64,000 bases of DNA, taken from contig JAJEKV010000016.1 of the NCBI GenBank assembly GCA_021234155.1, positions 21,577,863 through 21,641,862 on the forward strand. Direction: 5' to 3'. This document shows positions 25,706 to 38,610 of this stretch, piece after piece. The stretch comes from Isoetes taiwanensis. Lineage: Eukaryota; Streptophyta; Lycopodiopsida; Isoetales; Isoetaceae. The notes beneath the pieces were generated by a model, which worked only from the letters and a program-made list of their open reading frames with translations, did not search any database and had not been told where the DNA came from. A program made the position numbers and the translations under genes. Position 1 is the stretch's first letter. Each line of letters begins with the position of its first letter.

Positions 25706-25989
25706 ATACTATGACTTTATTAATAGATCCTATGGGGTTCCCTTTCTTTCTCTATCGTCCTCTTTCAAGGTGAAACTTCTATATTCTTTATGGTTGGTTG
25801 AGGTATTAACCAAGATTGGCCATTGGCTTTGTTGCTCTTTGTCATCATGGCTAAGGTTCTTTTGCAGTATTTTACCATGTAACATGAAGGATTATTGAGA
25901 TGTCTCACTTTGCAAATTACTCTGTTGACGATAGTTATCTCTTCTTAGCTACTATTAAATTATTTGATGTTCTTGTGAGGGTTCTTATC

Positions 25990-26643
25990 ATGGAATAAAT
26001 TACTACTTCTATATTTTAGTGTAGCCAAAATAGGTTTAGCTAAACTACTTTCAAATTTTGGTTAGAAGTTTCTAACACTTGGCTAAACTAAATGGTTTTT
26101 CTCCATCACTGTTTCTTGCTTTGGCTAAACTTTCACAAAATGGAAAGGCAAATACTAGCCATCATGCTATAGTAATTTAAAAAAATCCAAGCATTTTGGC
26201 AAAGACATTGAATTTCTTGTAAATACATAAATCAAGATATACATGAACATGTTCGAAAACCTAAAAAAAGGGACTACATTGTTCCTTTTCCTCTAATGCT
26301 TCAACTTTGTACTTGGAACAAGAAAGAAAGTGAAAAGAAAAGAACCATATAAACCCTACTTGAAATTTCTTAAAGTTAATACATACATTGATGCTGAATT
26401 TCGGGCTAATCTATCCATTTTTCCAAGCCCACTCTATCTTAGATTTAGCTAATCGATGTCCTGATGGGTATGTCTAGAGGTAAAGGTTTGGCTATTCAAC
26501 CTAAAAACTCACTTGGGTGGCAAAAAAATTGGGCTAAAATTTTCTTTTTTGGGGGCATTTTTTCCATTTACTTTAGCCGTTTTTCTTGGCAAAACTGCTA
26601 CAAAATAGCCATTTGGCTAACCTTAGCCGTTATTTTATTCCAT
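25990..26643. mobile_element. MITE-like DNA transposon with 9-10 bp target duplication
   Basis: A 654-bp insert present in duplication copy 1 and absent from copy 2. Its ends ATGGAATAAA and TTTATTCCAT are perfect inverted repeats. It is flanked by direct repeats GGTTCTTATC at 25980-25989 and 26644-26653, and copy 2 has this target once (GAGGGTTCTTATCTCCTC). A 9-10 bp duplication points to a Mutator-like element; TIRs are short, so a non-TIR MULE or related group is possible. The inside has many GGCTAA/TTAGCC motifs in both orientations, as in subterminal repeats bound by transposases. It has no coding capacity, so it would depend on an enzyme supplied elsewhere. Confidence 0.85.
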
Positions 26644-28408
26644 GGTTCTTATCTCCTCTTGTGATAGTTTGGATCAATTGGAAAGGTAGCTCTTTTTGCA
26701 GTCCGAATCACAATGGTTGTCTCGGTTACACATGTATATTTTTGCCAATTACTACACAAGGGGAAGCACTTAAGAAATGGTTGTCAAAGTCAACTAGTCT
26801 GTGTTTCAGCAAGACTATCTTGCAGAAGAAAAATCATCCATTCTAGAAGGTTGAAAGATAGCATCAAATGCATCTTATCAACATAGGTAGCGAATAAGTA
26901 CAAGAAGGTTCTCAAATTCATCACACAAAGCGAAGGGCACATTGTTTTTGCGGTGGTAGGCGTCCTCATGTAAGTTTTAGCACAATGTTAAGTCATTGTT
27001 CATGGGGTAAGAAGTAAATGATGATTGCATTTCATAAGAGAGCTTCAAAATTAAAATGGAGTTTGAAAATAATCTCTAATTTTTATATATCTTAAAAAGA
27101 AAAAAAAAACTATTTAATCATTTTTGTCTCTGTTGTATTCAGGTGTATGACTATTTTCTTGGAAAGTATCATAGCAGGACTGTATCCATTGTGGGCTGGG
27201 CATGCCATCGTGAAAACATGTTTATTGAGCTATTCTTTTTTTTTTTTTGAAGAACTGTATCGTCAATATATTAAAAGAATAGTAATGTTACAAAGCAAGT
27301 GAGGAGGAAGAAGAACTGCCCCAAAGAGACAGCGATATCTCGACACTCCACAACAAACTCACAGAAAACTATGACTCTTCTTTGTACAAACCGAGCCATC
27401 ACCATCACAACACCGAAGTCCCGGGCCAAATGGCAAACTTCCGGCTCTACCAATCCAGGGAACGCGAGGAAAGCTTTGAAATAGCTTGTACCTGAGTCGA
27501 GCTATTCTTGCATTTTTGAAAGCATCTATTGCAGCGCATTGCAATCATTGATAGATTCCTCATAAAATAGTTGATGGTTGTGAAAGCAAGCATTGGCCAA
27601 GGGACATCGTGGATTCCCAATTCATCTATGCTTTTAGATAAGGTGCACAATCATAATATGTGGATGAAAAGGCTATGGCAAAAAAGTTAAGCGAGATCCT
27701 TCGATACCATGGACACAAGCAAGCATGATTGCTGGAATGAGGTCTTGTTTGTCTCGAACTTGGCAACACACAGGACTTTAATCTAATTCAAATTCTATAA
27801 CATCTAAGATGTTACTTTTGCTTTTCGTGTTCCAAGACAAACTGTTTTTTCCATTTATCTTCTTCCATTTAATAATTTTCTTATAATCTTCTTGGTGTTG
27901 TGCTATGGGGAGGAGAACCTACCATGACCCCCGAATTCATGCTTGCATCCATGTGTCCTTTTGTTGTACCTTGCATAGTGAGCTGGTGTTGTGCAATTAT
28001 TATCAAGTGATACTAGAAACGTGTGCCCGGCGATGCTAGGCATTACTGCGCGTGGAATCGTAGATAGAATGCATAGGGTCTGGGCACTGATCATTGCACA
28101 TGGAATAGTAGATAGAATGCATAGGGTGAAATGAATGTGCAAGGTGGAATATGATGGCAAGCATAGATGGAATGGAAAATGCATTATAAGTGCATAATGT
28201 AATAGGACTTTGATTTCCCGAAAGACCCATGTAATTATAGTGCTTGTAAAACATGGAAAATTACTTGTGGGACGTTAGGAAGCTCATGAATCTAAATGCT
28301 ACTCAAAACATCTGAACACAACACATTCATCATAACGAAAGGTCAAAGAAGTAATTAGCTATATGATTTTACCAAACACACATCAAGTTGTTTTATTTTC
28401 GTTCATTT

Positions 28409-28457
28409 CTACAAGAAATTTATTGCGGCGGCCAAGGCCGCCGCGAACATTTCTCTT
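28409..28457 (+). repeat. GC-rich short imperfect palindrome, intact copy
   Basis: The core is GCGGCGGCCAAGGCCGCCGC, flanked by inverted AAGAAATTTATT and GAACATTTCTCTT. The whole unit of about 49 bp is the reverse of 1595-1645 and matches it over its full length. Confidence 0.6.
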
Positions 28458-28951
28458 TACTGACTCACTATTTGTGTGACTTTCAAGTAGCTGCCAATTC
28501 AAAATTAATATCAATTATGTACTCGACGATGTTGTATTTTATTTTTTATGAAATAATTAGAAGGGGGGATGGGCTTAATGTGTTGGACTCAAACAATCTG
28601 GATGGTTACAAAAGTAAGCATAAAAGTAATCATAGTAACATAGTGGCCATTAGTAACATAGTGGACAAACACTTCAATAGTCAAGTAGACAAGAACATTT
28701 CAAGAATCAAATAATCGATGGGACCAAAATGGCATCTAGCCAACTTGCTTATGAACGTTTTATTAATAGTAATTGGCCACATATTAAACTCTTATCTTAT
28801 GTTTTAACATTGGGCGAGATACAGGAAATCCGGTGTCCCTAAATTTGAACGGCCCCAAAGATACTTCCATCTGTAAACAGGGACGTCTAGAAAAGGGGAG
28901 ATGGGAATTTTGATTTAATTTTTTTTTCTGCGGGGTTATCTTATGTTATGT

Positions 28952-29087
28952 GGAACGAGAAGGGGGAAGCCATTCTTGCTTCCCCCTGACCTGTAGAATC
29001 CGGGAGCGCCATCCGGGAGCGCCGTGTAGGCGCGACCGGATTCTGCAGGTCAGAGCGAAGCAAGAATGGCTGACCCCTTCTTGTTCC
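28952..29087. repeat. 136-bp hairpin with 52-bp arms
   Basis: Arms 28952-29003 and 29036-29087 are reverse complements with roughly 45 of 52 positions pairing by eye, around a 32-nt GC-rich loop. Size and pairing resemble a plant pre-miRNA or a small foldback transposon. A second inverted repeat follows directly (29089-29103 against 29189-29202, GACGTCAAGGCAAG), enclosing another palindrome, CCTGATTCTACAGG (29111-29124). Confidence 0.6.
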
Positions 29088-31524
29088 ATGACGTCAAGGC
29101 AAGCTGTTAACCTGATTCTACAGGTTTTGCATAGCGATTTGCTATTCTTGATATGAATGGATTGAAAATCTTCCGGAAGGCAGACCCACTTGCCTTGACG
29201 TATAGTGCGTAGACCTATTAAGCTTTTTTCTGGAGAACAGGAGCCCTTGTTCTCATTTCTGGCATGGCAGAGAGGTTTGTCTTATAAATATTCTACAAAT
29301 TTGCATCCCTGGCAGGTTTGCAGATTCTTTTAAGAAAATCGTAGTAAAATAGAGGGAATTTGCACAAAATAGAGTTCATTGCTCCCTCCTAGGTTCGGAT
29401 TAGACAAAGGTGTGGAGCAGCAAAAACTAATGGAGCAGAAGGCATAAAAGGGAAACCAAATCAATGATTTTAATGCTTCCCTTTCTATAATTTTTCTGGA
29501 TTCTAATCTTTAGCTGGCTATGGATTTCGACCTCCAAGCTCTTCATTGCCATAACCGTTTCTTGTATAATTATCAAATAACTTGCACAAATATCGAAAGC
29601 CCTAGTCCTTACGATCCTTGTGACGGCAGAGCAGCAAGAAAAGAGGGAATAGAAATTTGAAGCCAAATATTATTACATTTGTTAATTTTAAGAATGCATT
29701 CGCAATCCACATGTCCGATCCGCAGGGCTAGTGCTACAAAAACGCAAACTGTTCCGGATTAGAGGAAAATCCCTCCAAATCCGGAGGTTTAGGCCATCGA
29801 AGTGCCATCTTTTCGCTGTAAAATCACAAATCTGAGATGTTAGCAGCAGCTAAGCTTCTGCGCCGCTATGAAATCACAAACATGAGATGTTAGCGGCGCT
29901 TCTGCTTCTGTGCCAGAAGTGGCTATGGCACGAGGTTGTCCGCCGCCTTACCAGCTTTCAACGGAGTAGATTATTCTGATGACACATGCCACATAAACAG
30001 AGAAAAAGATTGCCGCGCAGAAAAACAGAAAATAGAAATAAGAAACTGCATTATATATGTGTAGAAAAGCCAAGACATATCAAGTTGTTTTATTTTTGTT
30101 TATTTCTCATTCTCCAAAAACCAATAATTTATGCATCATCATTTCCATGACAATACAAAGGGCATGAACATTACACAGAAGTGTTGTCCGTATGATATTC
30201 CAATCAACCCACAATATTAAAATATCTTTATATTCCATTATAAATATATGTCCTAGATGCATAGACTAAGCATGTAGCTTCCAGATCATGTGTAAACCAA
30301 AAAACAGAGTTATTTTATGTAAAGTAATATCAAAGCTCACAACCTATACAAAACGCACATCATTTTGTTTTTACAACACCAAAATGGCTTATACCACAAC
30401 AAGAAATAGCACATCCCACATAGCTATACACTAACTTGAACCAATCAACCATCTTGAAAGTGTCGTAAATTGCTAAACACATCAAGATAAAAAAAATTCC
30501 TTACCATGGCCAATATTTAAAATCGAAGATAGTTGAATTCAAAACTTAGTTAAGCAACAGATATTCAAGAAGCAGACAAACCCACAACTCAATTGAGTTG
30601 TTATTAAGAGCACAATATTTGTTTGAAAAAATAAGATATAATAATACAAAAGACGAAAAAATGTATAGCAAGATACGGGTGACTATGCAGCAAGAGATCT
30701 ATGGACCCAGTATAAAGACTATTACCTCTTTTCACAAAGCATGTTCTAACTACTCCAACTATGTCCACGCTAAGCTATGCGAAATTCTATAACAGTAGAA
30801 AATCATTATTTTAACATTGTAAAGCTTGTAACAGTGGTAAGGTCTTCAAATTGCAGACTGAAAATCGCATGCTTGCTAGATGCTTGTAAGTTCCAATTTC
30901 TCTAAGTTCTAGCAAAAACATCTATCAAATTCTATTGTATTTGCCATTACACTAATATCTAGGTACCCTTGACTTGTCTAGCTCTCCTTCTCTGTTCCGA
31001 AGAGCACCAGCTAACTTGCCAAATCCATGGCAAAAATCAAATTAGCAATCTATGACGCCATCCAACTCCACATAAGGTTTAGTCTGTAATAGCTTCGAAG
31101 GGAATATTCTTTTATATGAACCAGAGTCCAAAACTGAGAAAGTAAAGCTGATAACTACTTTGTAGTTCTCTCTAGCATGTTCTGTACGTTCTTCAGTAAT
31201 AATGAACTTAATTAGGTAGTCATATATACTCGCACCTAGGCAAACTGTAGATTATGCTGTTTCTTGCAATTCTGAAAGATCTTCTTAAACTCTGCTCCTT
31301 CATCCAGCATGCCTAAAGTATTAAAGAATTACACGTACAAGAGCGCAACAAATTATAGCTAGCCACCTGGAATAATAACTGGGAATATGCAACCAACATC
31401 TGTACTTCATGTCATTCATAATTAAAGTGGGCAGAATTGTAACAATTCCTTGTGAACCATGTCCAACCTATACCCAACCAAAGCAAAAAATGTTATTATT
31501 CTGAAATAGATTAGATATATCACC

Positions 31525-33414
31525 CAGGCAGGATTCAGACCCCGACACTCAACCATTGACCACATCTTCACGTTGCGAACTCTGATTGAAGACAGCAGGA
31601 ACCGCCGTCAGGATCTATATTGTTGCTTTGTGGATTTTGCGAAGGCGTTTGACACTGTGCCTCGGGAAAAACTATGGGCAAGACTGCAACAGCTGGGGGT
31701 TCCTATAGATTTGCGTAATGCGCGATTAATGGAGCTATATGAAAGATGTTCGGTCGGTTCGATTCAGCAGACAAGCCAACCATTTGATAGTAGTATCGGG
31801 GTTCGTCAGGGATGCCCTCTCTCCCCAACATTGTTTGGGCTTTACATTGATCAATTGGAGAGCCGGGCTTTGCTGATAATGGGGGCGATGGAGCTCACCT
31901 TCTCTATCAGATCATCAGACAGTTAATATATGCCGATGATGTAGACCTCCTAGCTTACACACCAGCAGACATGCAACGACATCTCGATGCCCTCGACACA
32001 TTCTCGCCAAGCGACCGATATGCGCGCGTCAACCCGCCAAGACTAAGGTGGTTTCATATCATCTTCCGCCAACCGAGGGTCCCCTCGCCGGTTATTAGGG
32101 GCAGAATGTGGAAGTGGCATCCACATACAAGTATTTGGGAGTGGAGTTTCCTTCTACTATGCATTGGGACATATCCATACTGGCCACAAGTGACTAGGTG
32201 GAAGGCACTATATGCAATGCAAAACAATAGTCATAGAGCGGAGTTGTATGATTGGGCCCATCGGTCACACTGCTCAAGGTCTTAGTAGAGCCTGTCCTTT
32301 TTATGGGGGTGGAAGTATGGGGTCCAAGAGTATCACTTGCTACTTGGAATGACTTGGAGCAGTCCAAAAAGCCTTCTTAGTACGAGCACTAGGGGTGAAG
32401 TCCACGGTCCCATATCAAATTCTACCGGTAGGAGACATGATTCTTGCCTCTTCAGAGGGCGGCCCTTGATCGCCACATTGTCTATTTTCGTAAGGTGGTC
32501 AATATGGACGATGCTCGCCTCCCCTAAACTAGCTTATATCATGGCAATGGGGGTCGCAATGCCTCAAGGCCTTTCACTGAGGGAAAAGAGAGCTCAATGG
32601 ATGGCTAGATGGAATGTAGGAGTGCATACATGCAAACAGAGTGTGCATAAAGGTGCAACATGAGGCAGATCGCCATAGCTTGAGGTAATATCTTGACGCT
32701 TGCTTCCTCAAAGAAGCTTTGGGATGCCAATGCCCTTGAACATGTCAAGACAAAGACACACTAAAGCACCACATAAATCCCACATTGGAACGAGGCCCCC
32801 AATGCTACCCGCTGCACTCCACTTGCCCATGAAAAGGCGCAGACTCATTGCCTACATTCGCATTGGGAACATCATCTTGAATTGAGGACGCATGGGATGG
32901 ATTGGTGAGCCACGTGATGTGCTCGTCAATGCCGCCAAATGGGAGTCATTGAGGATGAATCTCATACCCTTCAAAGTTGCCCAAGATATGATCAAACCGG
33001 ACACGCTTATGTTTGAGTTGGTCGCCCGCCAGCCCATTACATGTGACATTGAGCACAAAGATCCGTGACGGTGCGGGATCATACCTTCGTGAGGTAATGG
33101 ACATGCGAGATCAGCTATGTCCTCGGGCACACACTTGACATGTATATATACATTGATGTATACTTGTACAGTTTGACAGCATTCTTATTACTGCCACGGT
33201 TTTTCCCTCGAAAACCCTTCGGGGCGGGGGTTTTTTAACCCGGACAGTAATAAGTTTGATGCGCTCCTTATGGGTCCCATAGGCCGATTGGCCTCAGTGG
33301 ACGATAAAATATCATTCTCATTCTCATTCTCATTCTCATTCTCATTCTCATTCTCATTCTCATTCTCATTCTCATTCTCATTCTCATTCTCATTCTCATT
33401 CTCATTCTCATTCT
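31525..33414 (+). mobile_element. 5'-truncated LINE with (CATTCT)n tail, duplication copy 2
   Basis: Duplicate of 19060-20938. It keeps FVDFAKAFDTVP and GVRQGCPLSP, and here the active site reads LIYADDVDLLAY (about 31924-31959), which is shifted out of frame in copy 1. Other indels break the frame elsewhere, for example after RALLIMGAM near 31870. The tail is about 17 CATTCT units. Its presence at the same place in both copies means the LINE was inserted before the duplication. Confidence 0.85.
33312..33414 (+). repeat. (CATTCT)n microsatellite, LINE tail
   Basis: About 17 hexamers at the 3' end of the LINE fragment of copy 2. Confidence 0.9.
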
Positions 33415-35139
33415 TTGTATTTTACCCAAATGCATATACAGAAATGAAATACATGTGCATCCTGCTCCACTTTAAAAATAGAGTTCTCTTTATCGTCTTC
33501 TACATCCCTTATGCAGTCTTCTATTCCGGTTAATAAAAACCCTAACAAAAATCTCAAACATCATGGACACAATTTATATTCCCAGGGTCTGAGAGTCTAT
33601 AACATAGACTCCACGAAATCCATGTGCTAGAATAAACTTTAAAGACACATAGTGGCCTTCAATTTTTAATCAGCATATATCAAACTCTTTTCCAATCTTA
33701 TCAAATTCTGTGGCTGCACTAACATCTAAGTCCCAAATAGCACCAATTAGCTTGCCAAGTCCATACACAAAAAGCAAATTAAACAATTTATGATGTCCAC
33801 ATACTATTTGGTATGCAACAGTTCCAAAGGGAATATTTGTTTATGTGAATCAGAGCTCAAGGCTGAGGAAGTATAAACTTATAGATGCTTTGCAATTCCA
33901 TCTAGCAGCTATTGTTATGTAAAGGCGAGGAATTAGGGAAAGGCAAATAATGTATCAATATTTTTTCTCTCAGAAACCAATAAGTAGAAAAAAACCTAAT
34001 CTGCTAAGCCCGAGTTTGTTGGTAAGCTTGTTCATGGAAAGGCCAAAGAAATCGAGAATCCTTAACAAAAAGAAAACAATGTTAAAATGCTGCATTAGGC
34101 CAGAAGAAACGGAACTGAAAAATGTAAACACATTACATCAGGCTGGATTTCTTTGACTGAACAACTTGTCTAGATTCATGTTCTTGAAAAGTGATATGCT
34201 GCCAAAGCTTTGAGCATGTTATCATGCAATTATTTCCTCCTTGAGAAACTTCACGACTGAATGTCAAATAGACTTCTGACACCGTAGAATCATGCATTAT
34301 TCTTGTAGCCATCAAAAAAATTCGTTCTTTATAGATAGCCCACTTAATCAGCTTGCATACGTTCATATACCCAAAATGCTCATTCTTTTTAGAAGCCTGA
34401 GTATTCATTCAAGATACCCAAAATGCTCATTCTTTTTAGAAGCCCGAGTATCCATTTCAAGCCATTGTTCTAACACGTTGCATGCTACTCACGTTGAAGG
34501 ATTGAGTAGGCTAGTTCTTGGATATAGTTCAGAGTTATATGTTTTCAAAAGGTTGGAGCATGTTGGTTAAGGCATCGAACTTGCAGGTAAATGATCTGGG
34601 TTTTTCTAAAAGGTTTCTGGTACTGTATGTTGTGCAAGACTGTGCATATCCAAACAGTAGCTGCAAAATACCTTCTCTCAAGGTTTATGATCAAGCTTTT
34701 TTCTACAAAGCAGTAAAATGTCTGTAGAATCCATCTAAGAACTGAAAGCTAATGATGGCTTATACGTTAGTTTGAGCTTTAAACAATAAAAATGCAAAAC
34801 ACTATGCCTGGGTTGCTGCCTATTTTAACATGGAAGAGATATTTCATGAATGCTCCTTTCACAAATTTATTCTCATATTGGAAGATTGAACCACATTGCA
34901 AATGTAAGATGGGCTGCAATTACCAAATGGTCTTACCAATGGTCTGGCCATACGCTATACATTGAGATCTGTGGAGCTTTTGATCTGTGGAACTTCGTGA
35001 AGCAGTTATCAACGATCTGACCATATGCTATAGATTTCCAGCCTATTGGATATCGTCCATAAGCCATGCACAATGATAACTATACATGGTAACAACAACT
35101 TGGCAGAAGAAAAGCGAAAACAATAATTACTTGACATTC

Positions 35140-36437
35140 TTAGACATGGTTACCATTCTCCACAACATAGAAGTCCAGGACATCAAGAGAAAGGAACTGA
35201 TCCTCAAGTGCAAGCTTTCTCCTTCTTGCAACAAAATGATGTTTGGAATCTATAAAACATAAGGACTGTTACTCTCAAGTTCTTCAGAAAAATCGTGATG
35301 TTGCTAAAGGACATGAACATAAACCAAATTTATTTTGTTTTTATTTTAATGATATAAAAAAAATAAACAGAAAGAGAGCATGGATTTAGCATTTCAGCTT
35401 ATATGTGAGATGCATAAAAAAAGAGCTCTAGAAAAAAGTCATACAAAAGTTTGTACTTTCTCAAGTTGATTTTACAAAAAAACATTGTGCATTGTGAAGA
35501 TATAGGAGTAGAGCAATATATGCACCATGATGGCTTGTCTAACCACCTCAATCTACTGGAGCCAGGCAATTCGCCCATCGAAGATAACACCAATGTTTCT
35601 ACTACATGCATGGATTTGAGGATTGGGAGTAAACTTAGTTTTAGAAAAAGCAAGAGAAAACATCATGTCTAGCAGTGCACGTAGAATGCATGATAATGAA
35701 GGCCTAATACATAGATAAAACAGAGGCCAAGCATACTCTCTGCATTTAAAAACATGTAAATAACAAAACAAAATTGGAATTCCAGACATTGATCTGCAAG
35801 AACATCATGAACCAATCTCAAAATTCTTATTGCAATAACGCACCTACTGTTGTTTGCAAAGTTGTTGTTGCTTGCAAAGTCTGCAGAGCGTAAGTGAATG
35901 TCTGTAAAAGGCCCTGGTGAAGCCTCTTTGCCTGCAAGAAGAGTAAGTTTAGCCCGAATTTAAAAGAGTATACTTAAACCGAATACAAAATATATGTGCT
36001 CACTTGTATTTTAGGAAGATAACCACGACTTGAAGCAGAAAATGGTGGTATGCTAATTGAAGTCTTAGCAAAAATCGCGGCTATGCCAACTCATTATTGT
36101 GGCGGTCCGCTTTGGGGTTCCGTGAACTACAAAATGATAGGAGATTATGCCAGAATCTAGAAACAAAAATATCCTCCAAACTCTCCAAAAGGAAGTGCCG
36201 TCTTTGCAAAAGAAAATGATTTGTCACATGCAAAATCAAGAGCAGAGCTTACCCTAAACACAGAGTTTATCGTGAAAGCTCCTCGTGGATAATCTTGCAA
36301 GAAAATGGTAGTGAAAATCAAGGAAGAACGCCTCAATCCGCCAGTGAACCACAAACTGGCCATTTGAGTCCTCTCATCAAATTGGCTGCTGCTCTCATTT
36401 GCCCCAACGAAGCTATTAGTTCCTCCATAGCATCAAC
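35140..36437 (-). pseudogene. Possible gene of unknown function, copy 2 (frame broken)
   Basis: Duplicate of the gene proposed at 22664-23963. The last exon (35249-35140) is identical. The exon at 36126-36004 is 2 nt shorter than in copy 1 (123 against 125), which puts its second half out of frame and creates a stop (TTT TGC TAA). If the gene is real, copy 1 is the better candidate for function. If the difference is a sequencing error, both may be intact. Confidence 0.3.
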
Positions 36438-37077
36438 CTAGTAATTAGCTTGGGTTCAGGCGCTCATTTTGCTGGCAATAATTACATAAAGAAAGTTTTA
36501 TGTAGTGGTTGAGGAATCTCAAGATATGAGAGCAGAGATTTGTTGGTGGCTGCTGCTACACAATGCAATGCATATCTCAGGCAAAATTCATTAAGCTTCT
36601 AAACCAGAACAAAAACACAGCAGGGAACCAAACTTACATAAGTTACCTAGTGATGCCGCATCAATATTGTTACAATGGACTATCCAAGGTGAAGAATTGA
36701 TCCCTAGAGCACGAACTGAACACCAGAACCCGTAGTGCAAAATCCCAATCCCAAACAATAGTGGAAAAAAAAAAAAACAGAAAATGACTACACACTCGGA
36801 TGCCAAAAGAATCAAAGCTCCCAGTATTTATTGAGTTACGTTGTGTCTCATCACAAGACTTTGAAAAAATAAATTTTTTTTTATTTTTTATGCAAAGACG
36901 GCAAGATTAACATGCCAAGAATCAAAGATAATGCGCTTTATGCTTTGGCTGGAGATACGATCTGCACGCCACTGCACATTGCTAGAGTATGAGAAGGAAG
37001 ACGTTCTGGCTTTACTATTGTAAAGGCTGTAGCTTCAAAGGCGACCATGAAGGAGACCCTGAAAAGCTGCCTGTAAG

Positions 37078-37521
37078 AAAAATGAAATGAAATGAAATTG
37101 TATTCACTATCTCATATAGACCCTGCGGTCTAGGAGACGAAATATTTACAATCATAGGAACACTCCAAATTTGAGTTATCAGAAATCTAGTCTTTCTAAG
37201 TGCGCTTCTCACACACATAATAAATCACGAAGAAATGCTGCTAGTTTTGCAGAGGACATTTGCAACACTGTGTGAACACTACTTAGATCGGCCTCATGAA
37301 GATGATATCGTGCTCTTACTGCTTCGTATGCAGGACAAGCAATAAGAAAATGGTATTCATCTTCAACATCTGTGGAACCACATACCGGACATGCCCGTAA
37401 TGCTCTTTGGACTTTTTGCCAACGCCCACACTCGATCTGCAGGTGATGGGAGCTAACCCTCATCCTACAAATACGATGTCTAGCAGCGAGTGGCAAAGGA
37501 TTCAGAAGATACTGTTGTGCT
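37078..37521 (-). mobile_element. LINE 3' end, second family (minus strand), copy 2
   Basis: Duplicate of 24603-25046 with the same Cys/His motif (CPVCGS...HFLIACPAY) and the same TTTCA tail. A few small indels separate the copies, mostly around CG-containing positions. Confidence 0.7.
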
Positions 37522-37730
37522 GTATTCTCATTCTCATTCTCATTGTATAAATAATCATGGGGTTAACATCACAGACTTAAAAAAAATCACAGACTTACAT
37601 TCGTCATCGTTGAGGCACTGCTGTGCTGTATTCTCATTCTCATTCTCATTGTATAAATAATCATAGGGTTAACATCACAGACTTAAAAAAAATCACAGAC
37701 TTACATTCGTCATCGTTGAGGCATCTACTG
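37522..37730 (+). repeat. 106-bp tandem repeat, two units (copy 2)
   Basis: Same repeat as 25047-25247; units start at 37522 and 37628. Confidence 0.75.
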
Positions 37731-38610
37731 ATACTTTTCGTTTGAAAGGAAGAATTCGAGGAAGGTAGCTCGGCCGATTGAAAGAGAGGCCCATTGAAAA
37801 ATATAAAAAAAAATGGCAATCAATGCCACTAACCAGCATCCGGCGAGTTGACCCCAAGTAGAAGCTGCAAGCGGGAGGGAACGCCACATGCGGCGTAACA
37901 TGCGGCCTTCCTGCACAAAAACCAAGACGCTCCCATTTTAATAGATAAGATGAGAAAGCTTAGACGCTCTGTTATTTAGACTACAGACAATATGTGCTTT
38001 CTTTCCTGCCAGTTGCATTCACTATAGTCACGCTTCCATAGTGAGGAGCCAAATGGAACAAGGTGTTGCGCACGGAGTGTTGCCCTCCATGGCCGGAGGG
38101 TGAAGTGGCTTAAATTATAGTTGAAAGTCATGTTTTGACAATCAATTGAAATTGCTACTTCTAGACAATAGAGTACTTGATACTATGACTTTATTAATAG
38201 ATCCTATGGGGTTCCCTTTCTTTCTCTATCGTCCTCTTTCAAGGTGAAACTTCTATATTCTTTATGGTTGGTTGAGGTATTAACCAAGATTGGCCATTGG
38301 CTTTGTTGCTCTTTGTCATCATGGCTAAGGTTCTTTTGCAGTATTTTACCTTGTAACATGAAGGATTATTGAGATGTCTCACTTTGCAAATTACTCTGTT
38401 GACGATAGTTATCTCTTCTTAGCTACTATTAAATTATTTGATGTTCTTGTGAGGGTTCTTATCTCCTCTTGTGATAGTTTGGATCAATTGGAAAGGTAGC
38501 TCTTTTTGCAGTCCGAATCACAATGGTTGTCTCGGTTACACATGTATATTTTTGCCAATTACTACACAAGGGGAAGCACTTAAGAAATGGTTGTCAAAGT
38601 CAACTAGTCT

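Larger units (their letters stand above)
14275..26800. repeat. Tandem 12-kb duplication, copy 1
   Basis: This segment is repeated in the same orientation directly after itself (26801-38610). The left edge aligns from about 14275 (GACTATCTTGCAG) and the right edge ends at CAACTAGTCT (26800). Without the 654-bp insertion at 25990-26643 the unit is about 11.88 kb, against 11.81 kb for copy 2. Long AT-rich stretches are almost identical, while differences cluster as small indels in GC-rich or hairpin stretches. It contains a LINE fragment, a second LINE end, hairpins, a possible minus-strand gene and internal minisatellites, for example a 47-bp unit twice near 21893-21985. The rest is noncoding. 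Confidence 0.9.
26801..38610. repeat. Tandem 12-kb duplication, copy 2
   Basis: Second copy of the unit described at 14275-26800. It starts immediately at the end of copy 1 (GTGTTTCAGCAAGACTATC) and ends at CAACTAGTCT (38610), beyond which the sequence is unrelated. It lacks the MITE-like insertion and keeps the uninterrupted target at about 38452-38470. It also lacks a stretch of about 25 bp containing an AT dinucleotide run, present in copy 1 near 23275-23298. Confidence 0.9.
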
